A stretch of DNA of 10,594 nucleotides from contig JAHXHT010000064.1 in assembly GCA_025656435.1 (NCBI GenBank), positions 1-10,594 on the forward strand, in the 5' to 3' direction. The notes beneath the pieces were generated by a model. That model worked only from the letters and a program-made list of their open reading frames with translations, ran no database searches and was not told the DNA's origin. Shown in pieces: positions 1 through 6,642 of this stretch. The translations under genes and the position numbers were made by a program. The number at the start of each line of letters is the position of its first letter. The stretch's first letter is position 1. Origin of the DNA: Candidatus Thiodiazotropha sp. (ex Gloverina cf. vestifex) (GTDB lineage Bacteria > Pseudomonadota > Gammaproteobacteria > Chromatiales > Chromatiaceae).

Positions 1-87
1 AAGTTGTTTGCTTCATGGGGTCTATATAGTGATTGGCCTAGAATGTGCACCATTATCCCTCAACCGATGGATTCGTTCAGAGCTTCC
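1..87. mobile_element. Inner edge of an IS5-family-like insertion sequence (left copy, partial)
   Basis: The reading of a DUF3570 gene coming from the right stops making sense at about position 88. From there the sequence is a perfect inverted copy of the sequence beginning at 10510. The shared terminal sequence, read outward, is GGAAGCTCTGAACGAATC (70-87 on the minus strand). It resembles the GGAAGGTGCGAACAAG-type ends of IS5, recalled from knowledge of that family. The adjoining CTAA (88-91) fits the YTAR target preference of IS5-group elements. No clear transposase can be read in these 87 bases. The interior differs from that of the right copy, so this is probably the opposite end of the same element type, which would put the two copies in direct orientation. 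An IS630-type element with a TA target, or a MITE, is an alternative. Confidence 0.6.
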
Positions 88-323
88 CTAATGACATCCA
101 CCGATGCGCTCGAAATAGAATCGACGTAGTAGTTTGCTTTTACAGAGACACTCTGACCGATCGACTTGCGCACCAGGATTGAAGGACCATCGACTGTGAC
201 GCCACCACCATCATAGCTGTGAAACAGTACGTCAGCCCTCTCTTCAGGCAGCACGGCAGCTGATAGTGTAAAGCTGACGGCCATAAAACCCGCTAAACAC
301 AGTAGCCATCTAGTTACAGCCAC
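60..323 (-). pseudogene. DUF3570 family protein, N-terminal fragment truncated by an IS
   Basis: The reading frame encodes a hydrophobic signal (WLLCLAGFMAVSFTLSAA), then a stretch around LFHSYDGGGVTVDGPSILVR and VKANYYVDSISSASVDV that I recognise as the start of DUF3570 proteins. These are predicted outer-membrane beta-barrel proteins of about 400 residues with unknown function. Only about 78 native residues remain. From position 87 the frame runs into the insertion sequence (REALNESIG) and stops at 60-62. The chosen GTG start at 323 has a strong GGAGG five bases upstream and overlaps the DUF4266 stop by 14 bp; an ATG at 344 is the alternative, without a good ribosome site. It is the last visible gene of the leftward operon. 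It is almost certainly non-functional here unless the remainder is supplied elsewhere. Confidence 0.8.
70..90 (-). repeat. 21-bp inverted repeat, left copy (putative IS terminal repeat plus target bases)
   Basis: Bases 70-90 on the minus strand are identical, over 21 positions without mismatch, to 10507-10527 on the plus strand. The match is TAG followed by the 18-bp core GGAAGCTCTGAACGAATC. The two sequences diverge immediately beyond it on both sides. An exact 21-bp inverted match placed at both window ends, and coinciding with both gene truncations, is very unlikely to be chance. Confidence 0.9.
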
Positions 324-549
324 AACCACCTCCCCCCTTGCCATCGGCACCACGTGCTGCCTCACGGGTCTCATAGACGTGAAGCCGATAGGCATTCGCC
401 ACAGGGTCACGATCGAAACTCATGATGGGATCGGCCAGGTTGGCACGCTCATAGGGTTTCACCCAGGGCTCCACGCTACAGGCGGAAACCATCATGGCCA
501 GCAGTGTCGCTACAGCAACCCTGAGGGTGTGTTTGCCTAGTGGCATCAT
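310..549 (-). CDS. DUF4266-type small lipoprotein with C-terminal GGGGCGCN tail
   Basis: A 79-residue protein. Residues 5-24 form a lipoprotein signal with lipobox VSAC (Cys24) and Ser at +2, which would send it to the outer membrane. The middle (WVKPYERANLADPIMSFD, then a YETREAARG region) matches what I know of DUF4266, a family of short lipoproteins of unknown function usually next to DUF3570 genes. The protein ends in a glycine run and two cysteines, GGGGCGCN, a conserved family hallmark that could bind metal or form a disulfide (inference). The ATG overlaps the stop of the upstream thioredoxin gene as ATGA, so translation is probably coupled. A second in-frame ATG follows immediately (544-546). 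The DNA encoding the glycine tail also provides the ribosome site of the next gene. DUF4266 assignment is confident; function is unknown. Confidence 0.88.
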   Translation of the reverse strand: MMPLGKHTLRVAVATLLAMMVSACSVEPWVKPYERANLADPIMSFDRDPVANAYRLHVYETREAARGADGKGGGGCGCN

Positions 550-1061
550 TCGCGGATCAGCTCCCGGACCTGTTGCTGGTACGCTTCTTCATAACCCGGC
601 TTATAACCCTTGTGGAGATACCGCACCTTGCCGTCCCGGTCGATGAGAAAGGTGCTCGGCATGGCACGTACCTGATAGTTTTCGCTGACCTGGTTTTTGC
701 TGTCGTAAAGCACCGGGAAGCTGACGGGAATCTCTCTCAGCACCTTCTCAGCCGCAGCACTATCCTCTTCCACGTTCACGCCCAGCAGGGTAAACCCCAT
801 GGGTTCATAGCGTTGATAGAGCTGGTCCAATATCGGCATCTCCTGACGGCAGGGACCGCACCAGGAGGCCCAGAAATTGATCATCACCACCTGACCGCGA
901 AGCTCGCTCAGTTTGATATTTTCACCAGAGCGGCTTTTCAAAGTGAAATCCGGCGCCGGACCGGATGTATTGGCGGCCAACACCTGTCCCGTGACCAGCA
1001 TCATCGCCACAGCCATCAACACTGTCCTGGTCCAATATATTGTGTGGGTAAATATCAACAT
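546..1061 (-). CDS. TlpA/ResA-like periplasmic thioredoxin
   Basis: A 171-residue exported thioredoxin-fold protein of the AhpC/TSA-Redoxin type. It has an N-terminal membrane or signal segment (about residues 12-30, possible cleavage after VLA), then APDFTL, INFWASWCGPCRQEMP with the active-site WCGPC at 67-71, and the cis-proline loop MPST at 134-137, all typical of TlpA, ResA and CcmG. Family members reduce disulfides in the periplasm, including the cysteines of apocytochrome c before heme attachment. Five CXXCH motifs are encoded in this locus, so a local maturation role is a reasonable inference. No dedicated heme-lyase genes are visible to prove it. The ATG has GAGGA seven bases upstream and lies 10 bp after the preceding gene's stop. 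The stop overlaps the start of the DUF4266 gene. The protein appears full length. Confidence 0.92.
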   Translation of the reverse strand: MLIFTHTIYWTRTVLMAVAMMLVTGQVLAANTSGPAPDFTLKSRSGENIKLSELRGQVVMINFWASWCGPCRQEMPILDQLYQRYEPMGFTLLGVNVEEDSAAAEKVLREIPVSFPVLYDSKNQVSENYQVRAMPSTFLIDRDGKVRYLHKGYKPGYEEAYQQQVRELIRE

Positions 1062-1071
1062 AGTGAATTCC

Positions 1072-1734
1072 TCAAAAGAAAAATGTCAGGCCGCCGTGCA
1101 GCTCGATATTGTGGGTGGTCTTTGCTTCGCCCAGCAGATCTGACTCAAACATATGGTCCCTGGCATCCAAATGGAGGGTCAGCCAGTCGTTAATCAGAAA
1201 GCGATAACCGGCACCGACATTGACAGTAAATTCGTCGTTCCCCGCAAAACGGGTACTGCCCACGCCGGCGATCAGATAGAACTGGCTGTTGTAGGCATGC
1301 CGGCCACCCAAAAAGACTTCGCCGGGTAGCAAATTGTATCCCGCCGAGAGGTTGTAATAGGTGAAGTCCCGCTGATCATCAGTCAGTAGTTGCACATTGC
1401 CACTGAGTAGCTCGAAGCTGGTTTTGTCTGCCGTACTGGTGCCTATTGCCGCCTCGAGAAAAATTCCCTCTGTGACGTGATAAGCGATTCTGGCACCGTA
1501 AACCGGACTGGTACCGAAATCCTCAACACTGAGAAATCCAGCATAAACACCCACCTCAAAATCCTCTTCATCAATATCGGGTTCGACAAATTCCCGCCGG
1601 GCAATTTCCGGTTGTACGACCGGCTCTGAACGCAGGCTGCCATCAATAGCCTCCTGCGAAAAAGCAGGCAGGCTGCCCATGAACATCGTCAGCGCAATGC
1701 CGCTTAAAAGAAGAAACCGAATCCAATTTTCCAC
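1072..1734 (-). CDS. Outer-membrane beta-barrel domain protein
   Basis: A 220-residue protein with a signal peptide (hydrophobic FLLLSGIALTMFMG, likely cleavage after PAFS). An acidic linker follows (about residues 28-58, rich in E and D). The rest consists of short alternating strands typical of a small OmpA-like 8-stranded barrel (VGVYAGFLSV, YNLSAGYNL, FYLIAGVGS, FTVNVGAGYRF). It ends in LTFFF, where the terminal Phe is the usual BAM recognition signal. It resembles the 'outer membrane beta-barrel domain' proteins of myxobacteria and some gammaproteobacteria. The start is GTG at 1734, overlapping the preceding gene by 31 bp. The ribosome site is weak, so translation is probably coupled. 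Later ATGs would remove the signal peptide. It is a neighbour, and perhaps a partner barrel, of the SH3-barrel protein upstream. Substrate unknown. Confidence 0.85.
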   Translation of the reverse strand: MENWIRFLLLSGIALTMFMGSLPAFSQEAIDGSLRSEPVVQPEIARREFVEPDIDEEDFEVGVYAGFLSVEDFGTSPVYGARIAYHVTEGIFLEAAIGTSTADKTSFELLSGNVQLLTDDQRDFTYYNLSAGYNLLPGEVFLGGRHAYNSQFYLIAGVGSTRFAGNDEFTVNVGAGYRFLINDWLTLHLDARDHMFESDLLGEAKTTHNIELHGGLTFFF

Positions 1735-2465
1735 TGATCAAAATCTTCATTATCGTCGCGACTGGTAAAGACGGTGTAGTGTCTGAACTCAGCGCGCAGA
1801 AAGAAACGTCGTGTCATATAGGCGTGCAGGCCAATACCGACATGCGCCGTCGAATCGGTACGGTCTTCGGTCTGTACCAAGGTGGTATCCGGTTTGGTGT
1901 TGATCATGCCACCCCCAATCGTAAAAAAGGGGCTGTAACGCCACTCTGGAAACGGGTGGGAGAGCAGATTGACATCGACCATGTATTCACTGGAGAAGTT
2001 GCCTATCGCCTGCGACAGTGTTATCTCCGTGGATAAATTTTCGTTAAAGGCATACCCGCCATAAACACTCAATACAGCTGCACCATCCATGTCGCCGCCG
2101 AGAAAACCGAACTCCCAGTCCCGCTGCTTAAAATCATCAAACGTGAAGAGTTCAACATATAGTGGCTCTCCATCAGCAGTCATGGTCAGCTGCATCTGCT
2201 CCGCATGGACCCAGCCTAAATGTTCACGGTGGGTACGCACTTGAAACCAGTCAGTTCGACGCTTGAGTACCTCAACTGATTCACCACGCTCGACCACATA
2301 GTCGATCGGATAGCCGATTCCGGGACCGGTGTGCACTTCGATATAGGGGGCGGTCACCTCAACGTTGAGATGCGCCTGCTCTGCTCGACCCATTAACGGT
2401 ACCAGCCATAGCAACAACAACAGCCAACCAGGCTGAAGGACCTGCTTAAACCTCTTTTGTCTCAA
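1704..2465 (-). CDS. Bacterial SH3 domain plus outer-membrane beta-barrel protein
   Basis: A 253-residue protein. A signal peptide occupies residues 1-28 (LLLLLWLVPLMGRA). A bacterial SH3-type domain follows at about 32-95, with the characteristic VHTGPGIGYPIDYVVERGE and the WFQVRT...GWVHAEQM pattern; such domains often bind peptidoglycan or peptide linkers. Residues about 110-253 form an outer-membrane barrel with alternating aromatic strands, ending in WKIGFGFFF with a terminal Phe. The best start is TTG at 2465, three bases after the stop of the heme lipoprotein gene; no ATG exists before residue 25, which would delete the signal. Only a weak GGAT lies upstream, so coupling to the previous gene is likely. 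It may anchor the surface complex between cell wall and outer membrane (inference). Confidence 0.87.
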   Translation of the reverse strand: MRQKRFKQVLQPGWLLLLLWLVPLMGRAEQAHLNVEVTAPYIEVHTGPGIGYPIDYVVERGESVEVLKRRTDWFQVRTHREHLGWVHAEQMQLTMTADGEPLYVELFTFDDFKQRDWEFGFLGGDMDGAAVLSVYGGYAFNENLSTEITLSQAIGNFSSEYMVDVNLLSHPFPEWRYSPFFTIGGGMINTKPDTTLVQTEDRTDSTAHVGIGLHAYMTRRFFLRAEFRHYTVFTSRDDNEDFDQWKIGFGFFF

Positions 2466-2468
2466 ACG

Positions 2469-3329
2469 TCAGTTATCCAGTGGTGCAAGAAAGGGGTCAT
2501 TGTAATACTGAGCACCGATATCTAGCCACTCGGCAATTAAGCGCTTCTCTGCATCACTCAGATATCCGTAGTGTGTAGCGCCTGCATCGAATTTACCCAG
2601 GAACCGTCCCGCTGCGGCAGAACCTGCAACCATGGAGGCGCCACCGGCAACCGGCACCGGCACCGGCACCGGCACCGGTACATCGGGCAAGGGTATCGGA
2701 TTTCCATCAGCATCCAGTATCAAGTTGCCGTCCGCGTCAACCTCATAGAGCTGATTACCGTCCACGTCAGTTGCCGGCACCAGTACTTCCTCTAATATTC
2801 CGTCAGCATTGACTACCTGAACATTATCGGGGTAGAGCAATTCGTGATACGCAGCAAAATGCTCAGGTTCATCATCGGATGCACCATCAGTCAGATTCAG
2901 CTGGGCTTCCGGCTCTACCGCCACACCGGCATTGTCTGAGGTGTGGCAACCGGTACAGGTGTGATCATCAACCACATTACCCATGCCGTCCAAAACCTCT
3001 CGCGGCTGACTCCATAGGGGATGGAGATGCGCTTCGTAATGGATAATCGAACGGCAGAGACTGTTCCAGGTTGTATCACAGTTACTACCACTCATGGGCT
3101 GTGCTGTTGTCAGATCATCGTAGCGGAAAGTAATATCCGGATCGGCTGCACGTACCGTGGTGTCGGTCCACTCATCGGTGAAGAGAACATCCATCGTCGG
3201 CTCACAGGCACCGCCGCTGCAATTTAGACGATTACGGGTCTGCGCCATCGACTCCCCTGGATTGGTCCATAATGCCGGGTCGGTATTTGGAATACGGCAA
3301 ACTACCTGAGGGAGCACCAGCATTGACAC
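2469..3329 (-). CDS. C-terminal part of the frameshifted HZS-alpha-like heme lipoprotein
   Basis: This segment continues the gene at 3232-5127 after a one-base frameshift. The native reading enters at about 3292 (FPNTDPALWTNPGESMAQTR); upstream in-frame codons back to 3329 are out of phase with the family. It carries a second heme motif, CTGCH (residues 125-129 here, about 724-728 in the restored 885-residue protein), preceded by a histidine-rich stretch (HYEAHLHPLW). Three DxDGN calcium-loop-like motifs follow (encoded at 2700-2768), then a (PV)n linker from a 6-bp tandem repeat (2651-2680). It ends in a cytochrome-c-like terminal helix (AEKRLIAEWLDIGAQYYNDPF region). It also has four cysteines besides the heme motif that may form disulfides. 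If translated separately it would lack an export signal, so function requires the frame to be restored. Confidence 0.8.
   Translation of the reverse strand: MSMLVLPQVVCRIPNTDPALWTNPGESMAQTRNRLNCSGGACEPTMDVLFTDEWTDTTVRAADPDITFRYDDLTTAQPMSGSNCDTTWNSLCRSIIHYEAHLHPLWSQPREVLDGMGNVVDDHTCTGCHTSDNAGVAVEPEAQLNLTDGASDDEPEHFAAYHELLYPDNVQVVNADGILEEVLVPATDVDGNQLYEVDADGNLILDADGNPIPLPDVPVPVPVPVPVAGGASMVAGSAAAGRFLGKFDAGATHYGYLSDAEKRLIAEWLDIGAQYYNDPFLAPLDN
2651..2680 (+). repeat. Hexanucleotide tandem repeat (CCGGCA x4 + CCGGTA)
   Basis: Five consecutive 6-base units, the last with one change, and a related CCGGCA just upstream at 2645. On the minus strand they encode alternating Pro-Val (PVPVPVPVPV) in the C-terminal part of the heme lipoprotein. 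A multiple-of-three unit allows length change by slippage without breaking the frame. Confidence 0.9.
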
Positions 3330-5127
3330 TTGGTGGTGCCGCTGTCAGGCGTCCATGCGGCAGTGGACTGGCAGGGTCATGACAGCCACTGCACTCAATC
3401 ACTTCGCCTGGACGGAATTGCAACCAGAAGGGGTGATTCTGTTCAATCTTTCTACCGTCGGCATCGAGCACTTCAAAGCTGACAGGAATATTGGCCGGTA
3501 CCCTTACCTGTACCGAACCATCAGGCTCGATGGGGGTATAGCCAATCACTTCTCGCATACCGAATTGCGCGGTACGACCAAAGGCAGAATTGGAAAAGTC
3601 GAGAACATCCTGATCAGGAATGGTGACCGGTTTGATCAGTCTTAAGAATCGGGCGGTCCGATTCGCTGCCAGTGTCTGTGCAGGGTCGGCCAGGGTCGGA
3701 ATATCCGGTGTAGCGGCATCCAGCCCATCCATGTCATAGATGCTGCGGATATGAAGCAATCCCACTTTTTCATCCACCAGTGTGGGATCGAGTTCAACGC
3801 CTGGCATTTTGTCAAGCCGGACTGTCGGCAGCGTTCGATTATCCGCAGCCACCACTTCACTGTAGATCACGCCCTCCTGTGGAGCAACGATAGGTAACTG
3901 GGTCTGCTGCGAGATATCGTAAATGAAGATGCCGTAGATCGGTGGCGCTTCAATCAGATTGGGATTCGCCAGACGATCTGCGGTACAGGGAACAATAATA
4001 CTGTTCTCCATCAAGCGGCACTGGCTCCAGCTGATCAGCAGGCGATTGGTGCCGTCGTAGAGTGGAAATGCACTGCTCAAGCGACCACCACTGGAGGCTG
4101 TGCCGTCTGTCGTAACTTCATGCACCGTCGCGAAAGACTGTGCGGGTCCCGCAAGTCCTAAGTTCTGCCATGTCGGCTGTTGGTTATCGACAAAGTCTGG
4201 GGAATCGATTCGCATCATCGCACCTCCCCAGTTGGTACCATCAAATGGGAGCAGCAGGCTCAAAAGCTGTCCATCCGGCATCTCCATCGGCCGCATAAAC
4301 TGTACTGTGCTACCAGCGGTGCCTGTGTCATGGCTATTCACGCCGTAGAGCAACTCCAGCTCCGTACCGTCTGGATTCATACGATAGAGATGAATGGAGT
4401 TATTACCGTCCGCATTATCCCAGCGACTAAAAACGATCTGTCCGCTATCAAGCACACTGGGAGCAAAATCATGACTGCGATTTAGTGAAATCTGTTTAAT
4501 ATTTTGACCGTCGTCATCCATAACATGCAAGACCATAGCTGGCTCATCCACCGCCCGCTCCATAGCCAGATACTGTGATTTACCTTCATCCAACAACCTC
4601 GCCTTGGCAAGGCGTTGGCGTGTTGAGGAGAAAACGATGCGTCCGTCCGGGAGAAAATGGGGGAAACGGTCATGCCCATCTTCTGCAGTGATATCCGAAC
4701 TGATGATTCGTCTGAGACCGCTTGTCATTATGTCATATTCCCAGATATTCCATGTCGGCTGATCCTCCGGATCAGCCCCTTCAATCAGCGGCATACGCAT
4801 TGAAAAAAGTAACTTATCACCTTCAAAAGAGACAGAGACATCACGCACGTCACCCTGTCCTCCCGTGATACTACCCGTAATGTTGTACTCAGCAGCGCTG
4901 GGGGATGCGCGATCTCTTAGATAGAGATCTCCTCCCGCCTCGAATGCTTGAGTAACCCGGATATCGGTAGTTGCTGTATCGATCACTGGCCTTTTTACAT
5001 AAGCAATAGGCTTATCAACCACAACAGGATCAGGCTCATCACTACCTGTGCCGCAACCGACCAACAAAAGGACCGGAATACATAAGCCCGAAAGAGCCGC
5101 AGTAATTTTACGATAAGAGTTGTTCAT
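3232..5127 (-). CDS. HZS-alpha-like beta-propeller c-type cytochrome lipoprotein, N-terminal part (frameshifted)
   Basis: The first gene of the leftward operon. It has a lipoprotein signal with lipobox LVGC (Cys25, Gly at +2, so outer-membrane sorting). Residues about 60-300 contain TolB/PD40-type propeller blades, for example DRFPHFLPDGRIVFSSTRQ, FAPSVLDSGQIVFSRWD and MRPMEMPDGQLLSLL. Residues about 300-560 resemble the middle region of hydrazine synthase alpha subunits as annotated in many non-anammox proteobacteria (recognition from memory). A heme motif CSGCH lies at 579-583. The native protein follows this frame to Pro611. An extra base around 3290-3295 then shifts it into an unrelated 20-residue tail ending at 3232. 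Removing one base at 3293 restores LPFPNTDPALW and an 885-residue diheme protein. The ATG at 5127 has AAGGGA about 11 bases upstream. Hydrazine chemistry is not implied; function unknown. Confidence 0.85.
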   Translation of the reverse strand: MNNSYRKITAALSGLCIPVLLLVGCGTGSDEPDPVVVDKPIAYVKRPVIDTATTDIRVTQAFEAGGDLYLRDRASPSAAEYNITGSITGGQGDVRDVSVSFEGDKLLFSMRMPLIEGADPEDQPTWNIWEYDIMTSGLRRIISSDITAEDGHDRFPHFLPDGRIVFSSTRQRLAKARLLDEGKSQYLAMERAVDEPAMVLHVMDDDGQNIKQISLNRSHDFAPSVLDSGQIVFSRWDNADGNNSIHLYRMNPDGTELELLYGVNSHDTGTAGSTVQFMRPMEMPDGQLLSLLLPFDGTNWGGAMMRIDSPDFVDNQQPTWQNLGLAGPAQSFATVHEVTTDGTASSGGRLSSAFPLYDGTNRLLISWSQCRLMENSIIVPCTADRLANPNLIEAPPIYGIFIYDISQQTQLPIVAPQEGVIYSEVVAADNRTLPTVRLDKMPGVELDPTLVDEKVGLLHIRSIYDMDGLDAATPDIPTLADPAQTLAANRTARFLRLIKPVTIPDQDVLDFSNSAFGRTAQFGMREVIGYTPIEPDGSVQVRVPANIPVSFEVLDADGRKIEQNHPFWLQFRPGEVIECSGCHDPASPLPHGRLTAAPPSVNAGAPSGSLPYSKYRPGIMDQSRGVDGADP

Positions 5128-5254
5128 TCGCTGATGGTCCCTTCAGATGCCGTACTTAACTTTTCGATCAAGATAAAACACGAATAAGAATTAGCTTCAT
5201 ATATCGTCAAGTAAATCATGGAGTTGAAAGTCTACGCTAAGAAACATCCCAATC

Positions 5255-5270
5255 AGTGCGATAGATCACA
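5255..5270. promoter_or_regulatory. CRP-like binding site candidate
   Basis: AGTGCGATAGATCACA compared with the CRP consensus TGTGATCTAGATCACA shows a perfect right half (TAGATCACA) and the GTG of the left half, with four mismatches overall. Its place between the two divergent operons makes it a plausible shared activator site. It is a visual match only. Confidence 0.4.
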
Positions 5271-5272
5271 CC

Positions 5273-5286
5273 CTGCGAATACGCAG
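5273..5286. promoter_or_regulatory. Small palindrome, possible operator
   Basis: CTGCG-AATA-CGCAG is a perfect 5-bp inverted repeat with a 4-base centre, two bases after the CRP-like site. No T-run follows, so it is not a terminator. It could be an operator half-site pair or chance. Confidence 0.3.
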
Positions 5287-5309
5287 TATCACTTTTCGGA
5301 GAGATTGAG

Positions 5310-5335
5310 TTGACAATCCAGGGGGGTCATATAGA
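5310..5335 (+). promoter_or_regulatory. Weak sigma-70-like promoter candidate for the rightward operon
   Basis: A perfect TTGACA (5310-5315) is followed 14 bases later by TATAGA (5330-5335). The spacer is shorter than the usual 16-18, so the pair is suboptimal; TTGAGT at 5305-5310 gives a 19-base spacer instead. It lies about 90 bp upstream of the chosen start of the first plus-strand gene. Confidence 0.3.
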
Positions 5336-5426
5336 AAGCATGGGTAAAGATTAATAACTCCTCGCAGGCATTTAATTCAGCTTGAAAGAGGAATCCGTTT
5401 TCAACATGGAACAGAGGCACTCTGAC

Positions 5427-6617
5427 ATGTCAGGAATGAAGTTGAGAAAGCGACCTTCAAAACAGATACACGCCGCACTGCTGGCACTGCCGCTTTTTTT
5501 GTTGGTTTGCACAACAACAATGGGTGGGCCAAGAGAACAGGCCAAACGTATGCACGACCGGTTGGCCGGCGTACCTCCCACAACGGCCACCCTCGATCTG
5601 ATGGTTGATGAGATCGTCAACAACAACGACCCCTTGGCCGCCGCCATGATTGCCGTCGAGCATGATGATTTCTACAACGTCACTTTAAAGAACTGGGCGA
5701 CTCCCTGGACCAATGAGGAACAAACCGTTTTCGCACCCCTGAATGACTATTCAGCCACCGTTATCGGCATGGTGCGTGATGAAGAGCCCTTCAACCAACT
5801 GCTATCTGCCGACATCCTCTATGTCGGCAGTAACTCCCCTGTCTACTCAGTCAGTGACAACGCCCACTACGAGGCTATGGAAGATCAGGGGCTCAATCTG
5901 AAAGATGTACTGGTAAAAACCACTCAGTCAAGTGAAACGGGAATACCGAGCAGTGGGGCCGCGGGTGTTATTTCTACACGTGCTGCTGCACGCGCTTTCT
6001 TCATCGACGGCACAAACCGGGGGATGTTCCGTTTCACCATGCTTAACCATCTCTGCACAGACCTGGAGCTGATCAAGGATCCCACCCGATCATCTGACAG
6101 GGTTCGCCAGGATGTTTCGCATAGCCCAGGTGGTGACAGCCGGGTCTATTTCAACAACTGTCTCGGCTGCCATGCCGGCATGGAGCCCTTGGCTGAGGCC
6201 TACGCCTACTATAACTACCAATACCCAGCTGGCAATGAAGAGGCGGGAAGCCTTGACTACACACCGGGTATCGTCCAACCCAAGTATCTGATCAACAGCA
6301 ACAATTTCAAAGACGGGTACGCCACGGTGGATGACAGCTGGATCAACTACTGGCGCGAAGGACCCAACTCTGTACTCGGCTGGGATACCAGCCTGCCCGG
6401 TTCGGGCAACGGCGCTGCTTCGATGGGTCAGGAGCTGGCCAACAGCCATGCCTTTGCGGAATGCCAGGTAACCAAAGCATTCGAGGCCGTCTGTCTCAGA
6501 GAACCGGGTGACAGTGCCGATCGTGCACAGATTGACACGATGACCACCAGCTTCAAGTCCGGCTATAACATGAAACGCGTCTTTGCCGAAGCCGCCGTCT
6601 ATTGCGCAGGGGATTGA
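5427..6617 (+). CDS. Exported mono-heme c-type protein with DUF1588/DUF1585-like features
   Basis: A protein of 396 residues from the ATG at 5427, which has GAGG nine bases upstream. ATGs at 5406 and 5436, and a TTG at 5382, are alternatives. It has a basic N-terminus and hydrophobic segment (IHAALLALPLFLLVC) as export signal; the Cys could be lipidated, but Val before it is atypical. The family pattern includes KRMHDRLAGVPP near the N-terminus, GVISTRAAARAFF then FTMLNHLCTDLE, a heme motif CLGCH at residues 245-249 followed by AGMEPLAEAYAYY, and a C-terminal AFAECQVTKAFEAVCLREP helix. The last two recall DUF1588 and DUF1585 of planctomycete-type cytochrome proteins. It opens the rightward operon, 25 bp before the LamG cytochrome gene. 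It probably transfers electrons or stabilises the partner proteins outside the cytoplasm. Exact role unknown. Confidence 0.82.
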   Translation: MSGMKLRKRPSKQIHAALLALPLFLLVCTTTMGGPREQAKRMHDRLAGVPPTTATLDLMVDEIVNNNDPLAAAMIAVEHDDFYNVTLKNWATPWTNEEQTVFAPLNDYSATVIGMVRDEEPFNQLLSADILYVGSNSPVYSVSDNAHYEAMEDQGLNLKDVLVKTTQSSETGIPSSGAAGVISTRAAARAFFIDGTNRGMFRFTMLNHLCTDLELIKDPTRSSDRVRQDVSHSPGGDSRVYFNNCLGCHAGMEPLAEAYAYYNYQYPAGNEEAGSLDYTPGIVQPKYLINSNNFKDGYATVDDSWINYWREGPNSVLGWDTSLPGSGNGAASMGQELANSHAFAECQVTKAFEAVCLREPGDSADRAQIDTMTTSFKSGYNMKRVFAEAAVYCAGD

Positions 6618-6642
6618 GCTCGTGCCAGCCAAGAGAGTGATC

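Larger units (their letters stand above)
5128..5426. promoter_or_regulatory. Divergent intergenic regulatory region
   Basis: About 300 bp between the starts of two divergent operons, with no convincing gene. It must hold both promoters. It is AT-richer on the side of the leftward operon. It contains a CRP/FNR-like half-conserved site, a short perfect palindrome and a TTGACA box, listed separately. On the minus strand a TTGACG (5205-5210) could be a -35 element for the leftward operon, but no good -10 lies at the right distance. Confidence 0.7.

Noticed and set aside
540..1193. Long plus-strand open frame opposite the thioredoxin and barrel genes
   Set aside because: It is antisense to well-supported genes, has no family features or signal, and its length follows from the codon bias of the genes on the other strand.
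2651..2680. CRISPR-like direct repeats
   Set aside because: The units are 6 bp and contiguous without spacers, so this is a simple coding tandem repeat.
2571..2795. Histidine-arginine-rich (HR)n peptide on the plus strand
   Set aside because: The repeat is the out-of-sense reading of the Pro-Val hexanucleotide repeat of the minus-strand gene.
2469..5127. True hydrazine synthase / anammox locus
   Set aside because: Only an alpha-like protein is present. The beta and gamma subunits and hydrazine dehydrogenase are absent, and neighbours are outer-membrane and DUF families of proteobacterial type.
5273..5286. Rho-independent terminator
   Set aside because: The stem is only 5 bp and no T-run follows; it lies upstream of both operons.
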